DNA from: Volutella citrinella
Taxonomy: Eukaryota; Ascomycota; Sordariomycetes; Hypocreales; Nectriaceae
Direction: 5' to 3'
Assembly (NCBI GenBank): GCA_034401135.1
Contig: JAWZSP010000002.1
Coordinates: forward strand, 5,580,001-5,644,000
Length of the DNA: 64,000 bases
The position numbers and the translations under genes were made by a program. Positions 34,425 to 45,491 of this stretch are shown here, piece by piece. Under the pieces are notes generated by a model. It made no database searches. It saw nothing but the letters and a program-made list of their open reading frames with translations, and was not told the DNA's origin. How positions within the stretch are numbered: position 1 is the first letter of the stretch; each line of letters opens with the position of its first letter.

Positions 34425-35165
34425 TCTCGCCAATCCCAAGGCAGAGCGTCAAAAGTAGGAGACATCACACATTGCCATAAAATCTGCAACCGGAAACAGC
34501 TTACCCTGCAGATGGTGAAGGGAGGAAATTTGTACAGCATCCGCTTATGGTTATTACATCATGCTGGACATTTTTCTCCTTCCTGCCTCGGTTTTCAAGA
34601 CCCTTCTTTTGACGAAGCTAGAGGACGATGTCTTTCAGGGGAAGAAATGTTATAGGATATATAAATGAAGTATACTATATGCGTGGATGAGAGTTTGTCA
34701 TTTGGCTTAAATGGAAATATAGAATACGCAGGGTATAAATTGAACAAGTTTGCCCCGTCTATACGTGCACTGACGCAGTCGGTCTCTTGCCCTTGGCCGA
34801 GAGCATCTTATCAATGACATTCTTGACAAGCGTCTGCTTACAGAATCAAGATACATCCCGCCCATCACAAATTCAGAGCTCATCAGATATATATCGCCTA
34901 CCCTAGACTGAGTCCAATTCTCAACGACCGTGATATGCAGCTGGATGCTAATTCATATTATCCCCTTGGAATACTTTATGGAAGCAATGAGCAATCGTGA
35001 TGTATTTGCGAAGAAATAAGGTAGCCAAGTGTATTGCAACACGTTCTTCGTGTTGCTCGGTCGGACTCCCGAGGATTAACCGGAGCCAAAAAGCTGAATT
35101 CGATGCTCCAATGCCCGTGACCCATTTATTCATTCCCCCAATTACAACCCCGACAACCGCAGGGC
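34425..35165. other. Intergenic region with a possible small minus-strand gene
   Basis: Two protein-like minus-strand stretches occur. One starts at an ATG at 35133 (MNKWVTGIGASNSAFWLRL) and runs about 60 codons to a stop. Another, near 34761-34835, reads KQTLVKNVIDKMLSAKGK and ends in TAG at 34759. They could be two exons, but no clean donor and acceptor pair joins them, and the first overlaps the promoter of the next gene. I regard this as an unresolved possibility, not a gene. Confidence 0.2.
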
Positions 35166-36572
35166 ATGGATGACACAGCCTCACCATCACCACCACAAGC
35201 CAGGAGAATCCAAGCTCCCAGGGCCTGCCAGCGCTGCAGGAGCCTGAGGAGGGGCTGTAGCGAGTTCCGGCCGTGTAGACGATGCACCGACGCTGGACTT
35301 GCTCGTCAATGCGCCCCTCAATCGCCTGCAACGACAGAAATTCAACCGATTCCAGGTCCTAGTGTGACTGATGCGGCTCGAGTCCCATCCGAACTCGTCC
35401 CTCCCAGCGTGATTGACTACTGCGCGGAACGCTTCTTCGCCCGCCTCTACCCTACCATCCCCATACTCACACACGACTACGTCGCTCATCTGAAAGACGC
35501 ATCATCGAAAGGCGGATTCGAAGGGTGCCATGTGCTGGGCGCAATGTGCGCCCAGGTGCTATTACAGGCTGAAGAGAGCGAGCACCTGCTGTCCCAAGGC
35601 ATCATTTCCGAGAGCAACGAGTTACTTGGACTACGGATTCTCGAATCGTCACTCTCAGCTTATCAGCTGATGCCAAGACACACAAAACCGACGCTCGAGC
35701 AGTGTCTCCTAGCATTCTTCCTCTATGCCTGCCAGGCCAGGCTGTCGCACCATGGCCAGGCCTTTCTATTTCTGCGTGAAGCCACGACACTCTTCACAGT
35801 ATTACCATTTACCGACGACGGACCGGCCCCGTTTCGCGACGTCTACCGCAATCTCTTTTGGGTCTTGGTCGTATCTGAGAGATCACACTCAATCCGCTAC
35901 CGCCGCCCCATCACTCTGCAAGTCACGGCCCAAACACCCCAACTGGACCCAAGTGACGGTGGTGTACTGGCCGGATTTTCCAGTCTTGCAGCCCTGTTTC
36001 GCCCCATCGATACCGTTTTTGTTGCCGTGCTGAATGGCGAAGTAGCCGTTGTGCCGCCATCCTCGGACTGGCTAGATCGTGTCGAGGCAGCAGTTCTCGC
36101 CTCCCCAGAGCCAATGATGGAGGAACTGCACGGGACGCAAAAGGCAAATTTGAGAATTACCCAACTATGGCTTCGTGTCATTATTTGGAAATTGCGGTTA
36201 CGTCTGGGCCATCTCAGTGAAGAAACCCACCAACAGAGCCTTTCGTACCGTCACCCGCTTGAAGTGGCCAGAGAACTCACGCTATCAACTCGAGATCTCC
36301 CCATCGATAACATCAAAGTCCACGGCGTTGGGTTAACGGAGAAGCTGTACGACATCGCGTCTACTGCAATTGACATACTGGCAGGCATCCCGGCGACGCC
36401 ATCAACCCCACAAGGCCTGAGTATAGGGATAGGCGCCTCGTCACAGAGCGACCTGGTGTTCATCAGGCGACTTATTCGGCAACTGCCGAGCGGAACTTCA
36501 ACCTACGATCTATTGTTGGAAAAGCAGATTGAAGATGCGCTCCCAACTACACAGTTGAGCCCAGGAGGATAA
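35166..36572 (+). CDS. Zn2Cys6 transcription factor, probable maltose-cluster regulator
   Basis: This is a 468-residue regulator without introns. The binuclear zinc cluster uses Cys21, 24, 31, 37, 40 and 49 (CQRCRSLRRGC, then CRRC and a final C), the Gal4-type DNA-binding domain. The rest fits the fungal middle homology region, with helical stretches such as RLYPTIPILTHDYVAHL and a LFWVLVVSERSHSIRYRRPITL block that is frequent in MAL-type activators. It converges with the sugar transporter, about 90 bp from stop to stop, and the alpha-glucosidase lies beyond. By analogy with yeast and Aspergillus MAL clusters it probably activates both genes when maltose is present. This role is inferred from position. 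Confidence 0.8.
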   Translation: MDDTASPSPPQARRIQAPRACQRCRSLRRGCSEFRPCRRCTDAGLARQCAPQSPATTEIQPIPGPSVTDAARVPSELVPPSVIDYCAERFFARLYPTIPILTHDYVAHLKDASSKGGFEGCHVLGAMCAQVLLQAEESEHLLSQGIISESNELLGLRILESSLSAYQLMPRHTKPTLEQCLLAFFLYACQARLSHHGQAFLFLREATTLFTVLPFTDDGPAPFRDVYRNLFWVLVVSERSHSIRYRRPITLQVTAQTPQLDPSDGGVLAGFSSLAALFRPIDTVFVAVLNGEVAVVPPSSDWLDRVEAAVLASPEPMMEELHGTQKANLRITQLWLRVIIWKLRLRLGHLSEETHQQSLSYRHPLEVARELTLSTRDLPIDNIKVHGVGLTEKLYDIASTAIDILAGIPATPSTPQGLSIGIGASSQSDLVFIRRLIRQLPSGTSTYDLLLEKQIEDALPTTQLSPGG

Positions 36573-36660
36573 AAATATGGTCGTGCGGCCGTGGGGCACC
36601 AAGAAGTCAATATACCCCCTATCGTTTTAATACTGCCAAAGCTATGCTGCTCTGATCCAA

Positions 36661-38414
36661 CTAGAACTTCTCCACTCCCTTCTCCCCCACCATTCCCTCA
36701 TTTAGCTCATCATGGTACGGATCAATGTGTGTCTTGGCGAATTTCCTTGCCGAGATGCGCTTCTCAAACAACATATCAAGCTCGGCATATGAGCGACCCT
36801 TGGGCTCCGGCAGTCTGAAGAAGACCCAAATGGCTGACAGCAGACAAGTGCCGGCCCAGAAATACGCAGTGCGGGCTCCCCAGTTCCAGGCACCCGACGA
36901 GAGTTGATAGTTTGTCATGACATTAACGAAGATGTTGCTGGCGTTGTAGGCGGCGCGGGCCATGACAATGGTCTTGGCTTTGAGTCTGGTCGAGGACAGC
37001 TCCGAGATTAGGGCATACGTGACAGGGCCAACCGTAAAGTCATAGACAAAGGTAAAGACGATGAGTAAGGCCCCGATAGCCCATAGCGCGCCCTTGTCCG
37101 TTGAGAATGACAGTGATCCCACAACGACGAGCAGCAGAAACTGAGAGCAGAGGCCTGCGAAGTGAATCCTGCGTCGTCCGACCTTGGCCATCAGGAACCA
37201 AGATCCCGCAGTTCCCACCATACCGAGGGCGTACTGACCCATGGAGAGGGAGAAGGAGTTATTCGGGTCCATCCCGGCTTGGGTCATGAAATACGAAAAA
37301 TATCCCATGAGGTTTTGACCGCCCAGGGTTTGCACAAGCCAGATGCCCACGACGATTTCGGTTCGACGGAGGTCAATACCCTTGAAACAGTCTCTGTACG
37401 TGGTCCCAGATTGAATATTCTTCTCCAGCTCGTTGGTATGCTCGATCATGGCTATGGTCTCGTCGGCGTTGAAGTTGGGCTGGTTACGGGAAGTGAGCCG
37501 CAGAAGCGACCTTTTGGCTGCTTCTCTGTTGCCCTTTCGCACATACCACCAGGGCGACCTATCAAGTATCTTGGTCAGAGTGTGTCCCCACGCACGATAG
37601 TGGGGGGCGGAAGAAAACGTACTCGGGTGCGAAAATGAGCCCTGCCAAGATGGGAACCGGCCATACCCACTGCACACCAAAGGGAATCTTGTAGGCCCAT
37701 GGATCACCGCGATGAACGGACGCCTTGTTGACAGCAACGGCAAAGAATTGGCCAATAACCCAGCACATGTTAATAAAGGTTGTAAGGTATGGGCGAAGAG
37801 CCATTGGCGCAACTTCGGAGGCGTATGCAGGAGTCACGCTCTGAAAAGCGCCCCATGGAATTCCTAACAGGCATTCAGTTGTGTTGTTCTCTGGCGATAC
37901 GAGGGAGGGAGGACCAACCACAAAGAACCTCGCCCAGGACGAGAATTTGGATGTTTGGGGCAAAGAAGAGAACAAATATAAAGGCAATCATGAGGAGCAG
38001 CGCGCCAATGGTGGTCATTTTGTAGCCATATCGATCGGCGGTCCAACCAGCCATGATGAGCCCAATAATCTCACCGGCTCGTGCTCCGTTGGACAGGCCT
38101 GACTGCCAGGCTGCCGAGATCTGGTATTTCTTGCTGTTCGCATTGTACTGGCCGAACTTCTTGTTGAAGGCAGGCGAGGCGTAGAGGTTGCCCAGGAGCG
38201 CCAAGTCGTAGCCCTCCATGATGAGTGTGCTGGATAGGAGGACAGACCAGCCGATGGCCTTGCGGTATGTCCTGGCAGCTTGCCAGAAACTCATCTCGTG
38301 TTCGGCATCAGCGGCGAGCTTTGCCTCGGCGGTGAGTATATCTGCGTTGGCGGCTGCATCATCATAGGTGTCGGCTTCTTCGCCATGTGAGGCATGGGCT
38401 TTGGTGTCGGCCAT
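36661..38414 (-). CDS. MFS sugar transporter, maltose-permease type
   Basis: This is a major facilitator sugar:proton symporter of 544 residues from exons 37919-38414, 37623-37863 and 36661-37558. The ATG at 38414 (MADTKAHASHG) is preferred over one 14 codons upstream. After an acidic cytosolic N-terminus come the first TM with LIMEGYDLALLG, the G-x-x-x-D-R-x-G-Y-K loop motif (GWTADRYGYK), a PESPWWYVRKGNREAAKRSLLRL block typical of fungal maltose/alpha-glucoside permeases, a second-half loop KVGRRRIH and the ending PEPKGRSYAELDMLFE, equivalent to PETKGRT-x-x-E. It shares a divergent promoter with the maltase, so uptake and hydrolysis are likely co-regulated. Confidence 0.9.
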
Positions 38415-39149
38415 GATGGAGGGAGGAGTGTTGAGATGGTGCAAAAGCGAGAGCAAGGGTTAAAACAGAGAAGAACTGTGGATGTTCTGGGATGATGATG
38501 GCATCGTAGCCTTGGTGACAATCGAAGGCTTTATATATTCAGAGACGGTCCCGTCTCCGCGCTTGTGGTTGTGGGGGAAAAGAAATGGTCTGCGGAGGAG
38601 GAGCCTGGCTCACTTCAGTCGCCAGCGTGACCCTAGTTTTGCCTGGTTTTGCTCCAGTTAGCGTGGGGAAGAATTGACAGACCAGGTTTTGTCTGGGGAG
38701 GCGACAAGCGTGACTGATTGGATGCTCGCTCCGGGTCCACACCATCAACAGGAGACTCCGCCGCCGATCCTGGCCGAGTGCTAGCGAGCGGAGACTCCGC
38801 ACATCAACCTGCCCGGAGAATTGACAGGAGTGGCGAGCTGACAGGAGCCTCCTGGTCATAGTGGCTAGCTTTGACCACGGTGCGGAGGCTCCGCCCAACG
38901 CACGCTAGTCCCCCATCTATGGCAACCACAAACGGTACCAGTGATGGGCGATCCGAACCCAGTCCTTGGAATACTAAAATGTGATGCCTCCACCAGCCGT
39001 TTTCGGTCTATATTACCCCCCATCGTCCTTCCGAGTTCATATGCTGCTCTAATCCAAGTACATCGGATATTTGCCAACCCCCTTGCCCAGCTTCCCATAC
39101 CCGTTGTCCTTGCCCTATCAATCTCTCGTCTTGTCAAAAATCGCCAACA
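38415..39149. promoter_or_regulatory. Divergent transporter/maltase promoter
   Basis: About 735 bp separate the divergent start codons. A TATA-like tatata lies at 38531-38538 on the transporter side. GTGGGG motifs fitting the CreA consensus (SYGGRG) occur near 38571 and 38663, which would allow glucose repression. Palindromes CGGAGnCTCCG are listed separately. The region around 38590-38900 is unusually rich in short inverted repeats. Confidence 0.55.
38788..38894. promoter_or_regulatory. Repeated GCGGAGnCTCCGC palindromes, candidate Zn2Cys6 operators
   Basis: GCGGAGACTCCGC at 38788-38800 and GCGGAGGCTCCGC at 38882-38894 are perfect 6+1+6 palindromes. A third, shorter relative (GGAGACTCC) starts near 38751. 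Inverted CGG/CCG triplets are what Gal4-type dimers recognise, and the neighbouring Zn2Cys6 protein is the obvious candidate binder. Binding is inferred. Confidence 0.5.
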
Positions 39150-40988
39150 ATGGGCTCCCTCGGCTCCCTCTACTGGGACGAACCAAATCGATGGGTCGGC
39201 AAACAACCGTGGTGGAAAGCAGCCACCTTCTATCAGGTCTATCCTGCCAGCTTCAAAGACTCAAATGGGGATGGATGGGGCGACCTTCCAGGCCTCATTT
39301 CGAAGATGGACTACTTGAGCGATCTGGGAATTGATGTCATTTGGGTGTCGCCTATATTTGACAGTCCCCAGAAAGACATGGGATACGATGTTTCCGACTA
39401 TCAAAAGATATACGAGCCTTATGGGACTATTGAAGACGTCGACACATTGGTCCTCGAAAGTCATAAGAGAGGATTAAAGCTGATCCTAGACCTCGTGGTT
39501 AATCATACATCTACGGAGCATGACTGGTTCAAGGAATCCAGGTCATCCAAGGACAATCCCAAGAGAGATTGGTATATCTGGAAGCCGGCTCGTTACGATG
39601 AAGATGGCGTCAGACATCCACCGACCAATTGGCGAGGTTACTTTGCCGGCCCGACATGGACGTGGGATGAGCACACCCAAGAATACTACCTCCACCTGTA
39701 CGCACCAGACCAGCCAGACTTGAACTGGGACAACCAAGACTGCCGCGAGGCCATATACGAGAACACTATGCGCTTCTGGCTGGATCGTGGTGTTGACGGC
39801 TTCCGCATCGACACCGTCAACAAGTACTCGAAACGCAGAGACTTCGTTGATGCTCCCATCACCGACCCAACATCATCGCACCAGCCAGCCCCGGAGATGT
39901 GGTGCAACGGACCTCGCATCCACGAATTCATCAACGAGATGAACCGCAAGGTGCTAAGCCCCTACAATGCCGTCTCTGTTGGAGAACTTTCCAATACACC
40001 ACACGCATCTCAAGTGATCCCATACGTGTCCGAGGCAGCCAAAGAGCTCGATATGGTGTTTGAGTTCTCAATGATACGGCTGGGAAACGGCAATGGCTTT
40101 GGGGACAAATATATTTACCGTCCATTCCCGCTGTCCACACTCAAGCACGTTGTTCACAAGTGGCAGAGCTTCATCGAAGGCACAGATGCATGGACAACAG
40201 CGTTCTGCGAGAACCACGATAACGGGCGCGCCGTGAATCGTTTCGGGGATGCCTCGACGCCTGAACTCTGGCTCAAGTCCAGCAAGACAATCGCTCTCTG
40301 GCAGGCAACGCTTACAGGAACCTTGTTCCTCTACCAGGGCCAGGAGATTGGTATGACCAACATGCCTGAGTCATGGGGCATCCAAGAGTACAAGGATGTC
40401 GAAAGCAACAACTTTTATACTGAAGCTGTCGAATCAGGTAGCCAAGAGCGCGTGCGGGCGACGATGGCTGGGCTTCGGATCATGGGGCGCGACCATGCCC
40501 GCATACCATTCCAGTGGGACAACACACCCAACGCTGGCTTTACAACCGGTCATGTGGAACCTTGGATGCGAGTTCATGATGATTACTTGGAAATGAATGC
40601 TGCGAAGCAGATGAAGGAGCCCGAGTCCATCCTGAACTTCTATAAGAAAGTCCTCCAGATGCGCAAGAGGTTTCAGGATGTGCTCGTGTTCGGCTCCTTC
40701 AAGCTTCTGGACCCGGAAAACGAGTCCATTTTCGCGTATGTGAAGGAGAGTCCGGTTCCTGTTACGGCTCAAAACGGGGCAGGGGGAAGAAGAAGGGCCG
40801 TGGTCATTCTGAACATGTCGCGAGAAGCGAATGTTTGCATGGATATCTCGGCTGCCCTGGAATGTGACCCTGCTGATGTGCACCTACTTATGGGCATCAA
40901 AGAGCAGCAAGACAATTGTGACAAGGTTTCGCAATTGGTACTAGATGGATGGGAGGGAAGGGTGTATACGAATTTTGCAACAAATTAG
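39150..40988 (+). CDS. Alpha-glucosidase (maltase), GH13
   Basis: This is an intronless 612-residue enzyme that hydrolyses alpha-1,4 (and possibly alpha-1,6) glucosidic bonds of maltose and related sugars. No signal peptide is present, so it acts on sugar imported into the cytosol. The GH13 barrel is complete: TFYQVYPASFKDSNGDGWGDLPG at the start, LDLVVNH, the nucleophile Asp221 in GFRIDTVN, the acid/base Glu279 in VGELSN, and the transition-state Asp357 in ENHDNGR. Length and motifs match yeast MAL maltases. It forms a cluster with the adjacent transporter and regulator. Confidence 0.93.
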   Translation: MGSLGSLYWDEPNRWVGKQPWWKAATFYQVYPASFKDSNGDGWGDLPGLISKMDYLSDLGIDVIWVSPIFDSPQKDMGYDVSDYQKIYEPYGTIEDVDTLVLESHKRGLKLILDLVVNHTSTEHDWFKESRSSKDNPKRDWYIWKPARYDEDGVRHPPTNWRGYFAGPTWTWDEHTQEYYLHLYAPDQPDLNWDNQDCREAIYENTMRFWLDRGVDGFRIDTVNKYSKRRDFVDAPITDPTSSHQPAPEMWCNGPRIHEFINEMNRKVLSPYNAVSVGELSNTPHASQVIPYVSEAAKELDMVFEFSMIRLGNGNGFGDKYIYRPFPLSTLKHVVHKWQSFIEGTDAWTTAFCENHDNGRAVNRFGDASTPELWLKSSKTIALWQATLTGTLFLYQGQEIGMTNMPESWGIQEYKDVESNNFYTEAVESGSQERVRATMAGLRIMGRDHARIPFQWDNTPNAGFTTGHVEPWMRVHDDYLEMNAAKQMKEPESILNFYKKVLQMRKRFQDVLVFGSFKLLDPENESIFAYVKESPVPVTAQNGAGGRRRAVVILNMSREANVCMDISAALECDPADVHLLMGIKEQQDNCDKVSQLVLDGWEGRVYTNFATN

Positions 40989-42387
40989 AACAAGTTCGTG
41001 CAGTGTCATTCTTGTTTTTAGTTTTATCCTCAACAGGATATCCAGTACCTAAAGAACAACACTTGGTAAATGGCAACTAAATCCTGCCCGCCCTATAACA
41101 CGCAATACAACATTGACCTTTGCCTAAATATACCCGATCGGGGATCAACTGCTTCCCTTCGACGTTGCTGATAGGCCAATACTTCCCCGAGAGGTCGGCG
41201 AGGCCGTGCTGAGGTTCCACTTTACATAGATTATGGGCTGTTTCAGACCGCCAACTGTTGTGGGGGCCAATCCCTCGGGGCCCATCGGCCGAACTGTGCA
41301 ACTCTGCACGATGCCTGGGAACCCGGTGTGGCTAAGTGCAGGCGCCGGAGAATGCGATTTACTAGGTATGGTTCGGGGCCCAGAGGATCGAGCGGCAATG
41401 CTGCATGCGACCTGCTCGAGGCGAAGTGAATCATAGGAACAATTGGGGAGACGCATTGCGTGGGCTAATCTCGTGCCTGATTGAGATACCGAAGCCAAAA
41501 CTCTATCAAGAGGATACGAGGTCAAAGAGAAATGGTAGAAACCCACAGGCTTGGGTGCAATTGGGGGCCATTTGCATCCCTCTGTCTTGAGGCTGGTCTG
41601 GCCCTCTGGCTGTCTGTGTAACTCGCACACTTGTTGCATCTTGCATCCCTCGTGATTGCTCTATCTGCCGATGGACTCCCTTCTATGTGTTTCTTCATTG
41701 CTGCATCCCCCTCCTGTGGCTGCTTTAAACCTCCATCACATGTGAACTATCCCCAAGTCGAAATACGGCCAGCCTCTCCTATTGTAGAATCAGCCTTGCA
41801 CTTTGTTTGATGGCATCTGAAACCCCCCGGAAGTACGGGCATAGCGCGGCCCCGCACGAGAAATCCCTGGATGTGCATAGCAACATGCGATGCGATATTT
41901 TGGGGGGTGGGGGCCTCGGCACTTCCAGGCGCCGGGCACCTCTCAAGCTCGGGCACCTTGGGCTTCGGGGACCCAGTGCTTCTTCTTTCGGCACCGTCAT
42001 GTCGTCAGCCAACGCAGTCCATGCAATAGCGATGTAGGCTGAATCCCACGGGCCAAGACCTCGTTTCTACTAAGGCTCTTTGATTGGCCGGCCCTAGTCA
42101 TGATGCGACTCATGCGTCTAAGTTCTACGCTGGACCCTGGAACTTTGGAAGGAAGGATTCTAGACGAGCCCTGTATCCATTTGTCGACTCGGATTCAGCC
42201 CTCCCACAATCCGGTCCCTCGATGCCGAAGAGATGAAGCGACGAGTATGTAAGAGGCGATGTTTCCAGTCGGATTCTGGCCACAATCCTCAGCAACAGCA
42301 ACAGCAACCATCATCACTCAACAGTCCTCATCTCATAAATTGCATACCAAATCGCAATCTCTCCAAACATCTCCAAACTTGGCCACC
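40989..42387. other. Intergenic region, 1.4 kb
   Basis: No gene was supported; several short ORFs on both strands overlap without motifs. A CAACAG-type repeat near 42292-42310 lies in the probable 5' UTR of the next gene, which has a GCCACCATG start context. Confidence 0.4.
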
Positions 42388-43578
42388 ATGTCTGGAATGC
42401 TCGCTATTAGATCTTTCTTCTTCTTGGCATTCATGGGGGCTGCAACGGCAGCGCCTGGACAGCTGCTCCCCCAACGCCTAGAGAAGCGAGAGAGCCTCAA
42501 CGATGCCGTCGTTTTCCTCACCGGGTGCGACGGCTTCCAGACGGACAAGGCCACGGGGAAGCCAATTCTCGGGGCAGCCAAAGACTACTTCGTCTACTAC
42601 TCGGACGAACTCAAGCGCGGGTCAGACAAATCGACCGCCTACACCGCATACAAGCCGGCATACGACAATGTCAACCATGACGGCTTCGTCTACCACGTCG
42701 ACTGGACATCAGGAAGCCAAGAGAAGCCGCTGACGGCCAAGTTCAACGACGCGTCAAGCTGGAAGGTGTGGGGACTCGACGCCGCCAAGAACCTGGCCGA
42801 CAACCAGAAGAGCAACGGCGCGGCGTCTTTCGATGGCGTCGACTACTACTGCTACGGCACATCCGAGAAGCTCAACTTCAAGCTCGACTCGTGGGACGCC
42901 AAGTACGACTGGAGCTGCACGGCCCAGTACGCGTGCTACCGGGCCGACCGCAGCATCAAGCGCACAATGGTCAAGGTCTACGACAACACGCAGGACGTCA
43001 TCTCGTGCGGCGACGAGCTCAGCTCCAAGCACCCGACGCTGACGAGCGCGGCCGACGTCTTCGGCCACCTGCAGGAGGCGGCCCAGAAGAACCAGGGCTC
43101 TCTCGTGGGCTTCGACGCGGGCGGCAGCTGCTCCATCAACTTCGAGGTGAGCGAGGGCCTGCAGAAGGGCGACCTCAAGTACGACGAGCAGCTGGCGTCG
43201 ACGGTGACGGGCATGATCAAGAGCCAGGTCGCCACGTCGGTGCAGGCCACGTACAAGGAGTACCAGGGCAAGTGCCACAACAGTGCGATAATGCAGAGCA
43301 TCGTCTGTCGACCCTGCTCCTCCATGCGCTACCCGGCCCAGGGCCTCGTCCAGGTCGAGACGACGCTCATGTCGACGCAGGAGTGGACGCCCCAGTCCAC
43401 CTTCAAGTGGCACATCTCGTGCGCCGCCTCGTGCGGCAGCGACTCGGCCCTCATGAACAGCATCTCCAAGGGCCTCGGCGTCTTCAAGGAGACGCTCTCG
43501 CTCAGTGGCCTGGGCCAGCTGGGCGGTATCGTTGCCATGATTGGTGCCTCGGCTGGTGCTGCCTCATTGGTGTGCTGA
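42388..43578 (+). CDS. Secreted, Kex2-processed, cysteine-rich protein, unknown function
   Basis: This is a 396-residue protein without introns. I chose the ATG at 42388, in a perfect GCCACCATG context, because it starts a signal peptide (about 1-23, ending TAAPG); the frame is open further upstream. A dibasic LEKR site at about residue 35 suggests Kex2 cleavage of a short propeptide. The mature protein has twelve cysteines (for example ACYRA, ISCGDE, VCRPCSS, SCAASCGSD and the final C) and many aromatic residues, ending in a glycine/alanine-rich hydrophobic tail. GC at third positions is very high, so long unrelated ORFs occur in other frames. I recognise no family. Confidence 0.75.
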   Translation: MSGMLAIRSFFFLAFMGAATAAPGQLLPQRLEKRESLNDAVVFLTGCDGFQTDKATGKPILGAAKDYFVYYSDELKRGSDKSTAYTAYKPAYDNVNHDGFVYHVDWTSGSQEKPLTAKFNDASSWKVWGLDAAKNLADNQKSNGAASFDGVDYYCYGTSEKLNFKLDSWDAKYDWSCTAQYACYRADRSIKRTMVKVYDNTQDVISCGDELSSKHPTLTSAADVFGHLQEAAQKNQGSLVGFDAGGSCSINFEVSEGLQKGDLKYDEQLASTVTGMIKSQVATSVQATYKEYQGKCHNSAIMQSIVCRPCSSMRYPAQGLVQVETTLMSTQEWTPQSTFKWHISCAASCGSDSALMNSISKGLGVFKETLSLSGLGQLGGIVAMIGASAGAASLVC

Positions 43579-43861
43579 AAGGTTGTCAACAGTTAATAAG
43601 ATACGGTGACTCTTTACCTGGGTCCGTCTGGTGGATTGAGAGAGGCAAGGGTTTTCTGCAGTCTGTCGCTAGAGATAGTTGTGCGATGGAGTTCCCAATA
43701 AGTAAAGTTTTTATCCAGCCGTTAATGGCTACAGTGTATTCATTATCGTTCACTCATAATCGTCACTCATAATCGTTGGGTATCTATCCTCGTTCAAGCT
43801 GCAGTGCGGTCCAGTCGCAGCATTAATCCATGCTTCCTTCTGTCGCCGATGGGCCCATCTC

Positions 43862-45491
43862 CTACTGCCCGGTCACACCCGCATTTATTAGCTCCGGCAG
43901 ATGTCGCTTGTACCAAGGCCACAAAACTTGGACTGACCAGCGGCGCAACTGCCGCAGGCCGGCGAGGACTTGGAACACGCCGAGGATTGAGCTTGTACTG
44001 CCAAATTCGATGCTACATAGCATTGTCTGCAGTCACGTTAGCATGTAGGAGACAGAAGGGGAATGTGTCCACGTACGGTCGTGCCCTGGCGCCTTGTGGA
44101 AACAACGAGCGACCATGTGTGCCCTTGAACTACCACGCCGGGTATAAACTCGAGCTGATCAAGAGACTCAGGTCCAGCCCGTGACTCGAGAAACTCCCAA
44201 TGCGCCGCAAGCCAAATGCCTAATTGCTGCTCCCCTTGGGCTGTGTTGCCGCCGTAACGCTTAGTCTCGATGCTGACGCCCAGCGGGTATTGTTGCAGCA
44301 GCCTGTCCGTCGTCCAGTTACAGCATGGCGCCGTGTTCGTGGCTGGAGCCGGATCTATAGCCTCAGTGGGTGACCTGGTGGTCGTAGCGTTCGTATCTCG
44401 TTCTGGCAGCAGCTGGAGGATGTAGTCGACTCGGCTCGCTAGGTCGGGAAATCGGTGGTATGCCAAGTCGATACTGGTCGTTGTGCTAAATAGAGTATTT
44501 TATAAGCTTAGGCAGACAGGCACAGGCGAGGGAGGGCTTCTTCTTACCAAGATAAAAACTCCACCATGTCTAGACCTGGCTCCGGTATATCATACACAAG
44601 CATGTCAAGCAACGGTGAGTGGACGTGGTTGTTCCATGCCGCCTCATCGCTGAGCATGCGCGAACAATCGCTCGATCGAGTAACGATGCGAGAGGCACGG
44701 CGAACAAGCTCATCGCCGTCAGCTCCTTGGTTCTGCGCAGTAAAGCCTTCATGTCCGCGCTTTTCAACATCATTATCATGGAAGAACATGTAGTCACGTA
44801 GTCGGTGCGGCTGGCTCGTCGTGTTGAGGTGCTTCTGCAGCGCAGGCTTGACGCTCTCTGGTATGATGTGGTATGAATGTGCCACGTCTCCAATATCTTG
44901 TACGAAGCTTTGTAGTGTTGGTGCCATTGCTGCGGTGCCGAGGGTACCTCGTGCAAGGCGACGACCTTCAGACCCGTATAGAGGGAATAGCTTGGATGGT
45001 GACTGCGAACGCCGCGAGCGCTTGCTGTCACGCGAAGCGGCCTCGCTTTGTGACGATTCGAGGCTCATGGCAGCGACCCCCCTAGATCCTCTGCTTCTGC
45101 TATTGGCATCGGATGCTCGTGGCGTCTGGTCGATGTCGGCTCCGCTGGAGGCTGCGATTGCGGCAGCGGCTGAAGGAACCTCGGTGTCCCCCACCCGTCG
45201 CTTTCTCGACGATGCGGACGGCGTGGAAGGTGTCATCTTTCTGGCGGAGTCTGGCACTTTCGGACTTGACAACGGTGCTGAGGGCTCTCGTGAGGGGGAC
45301 AGCTCCGGCGAGAGGAGGCGTCTTCGTTTGGATGGGCGCGGTTCGGATTCGGCTTCGAGTTTGGCGTCTGTTAGTGCTTGTGTCGGCTGCAGTGTTTCGA
45401 GCCAATCCAAGACTCTGCCGGGATTCATGACCATATCGATAGGCCCTTGGTTTGTTCCGACACGGGGGGCATCGTCAATGGAGCTCTGCAC
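43862..45491 (-). CDS. PD-(D/E)XK nuclease-like domain protein (fungal family)
   Basis: Exons 44548-45491, 44077-44485 and 43862-44026 give 505 residues. The N-terminal 160 residues are low-complexity, Ser/Arg-rich and basic (PSKRRRLLSPELS), probably a nuclear-localising disordered region. The conserved part contains DEAAWNNHVHSPLLDMLV, then FLSCTTTSIDLAYH, the probable active-site strand VSIETKR, then QLGIWLAAHWEFL and a C-terminal IEFGSTSSILGVFQVLAGLRQL. This is the widespread Pezizomycotina family annotated as PD-(D/E)XK nuclease-like, whose cellular role is unknown. Both introns contain gctaa-type branch sites. Recognition is from family memory. Confidence 0.75.

Noticed and set aside
42754..43772. 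Long ORFs in other frames over the GC-rich secreted-protein gene (219 and 334 codons)
   Set aside because: They are shadows created by high GC at third positions. Their residues are Arg/Gly/Ala-biased, and only the frame at 42388 has a signal peptide and balanced composition.
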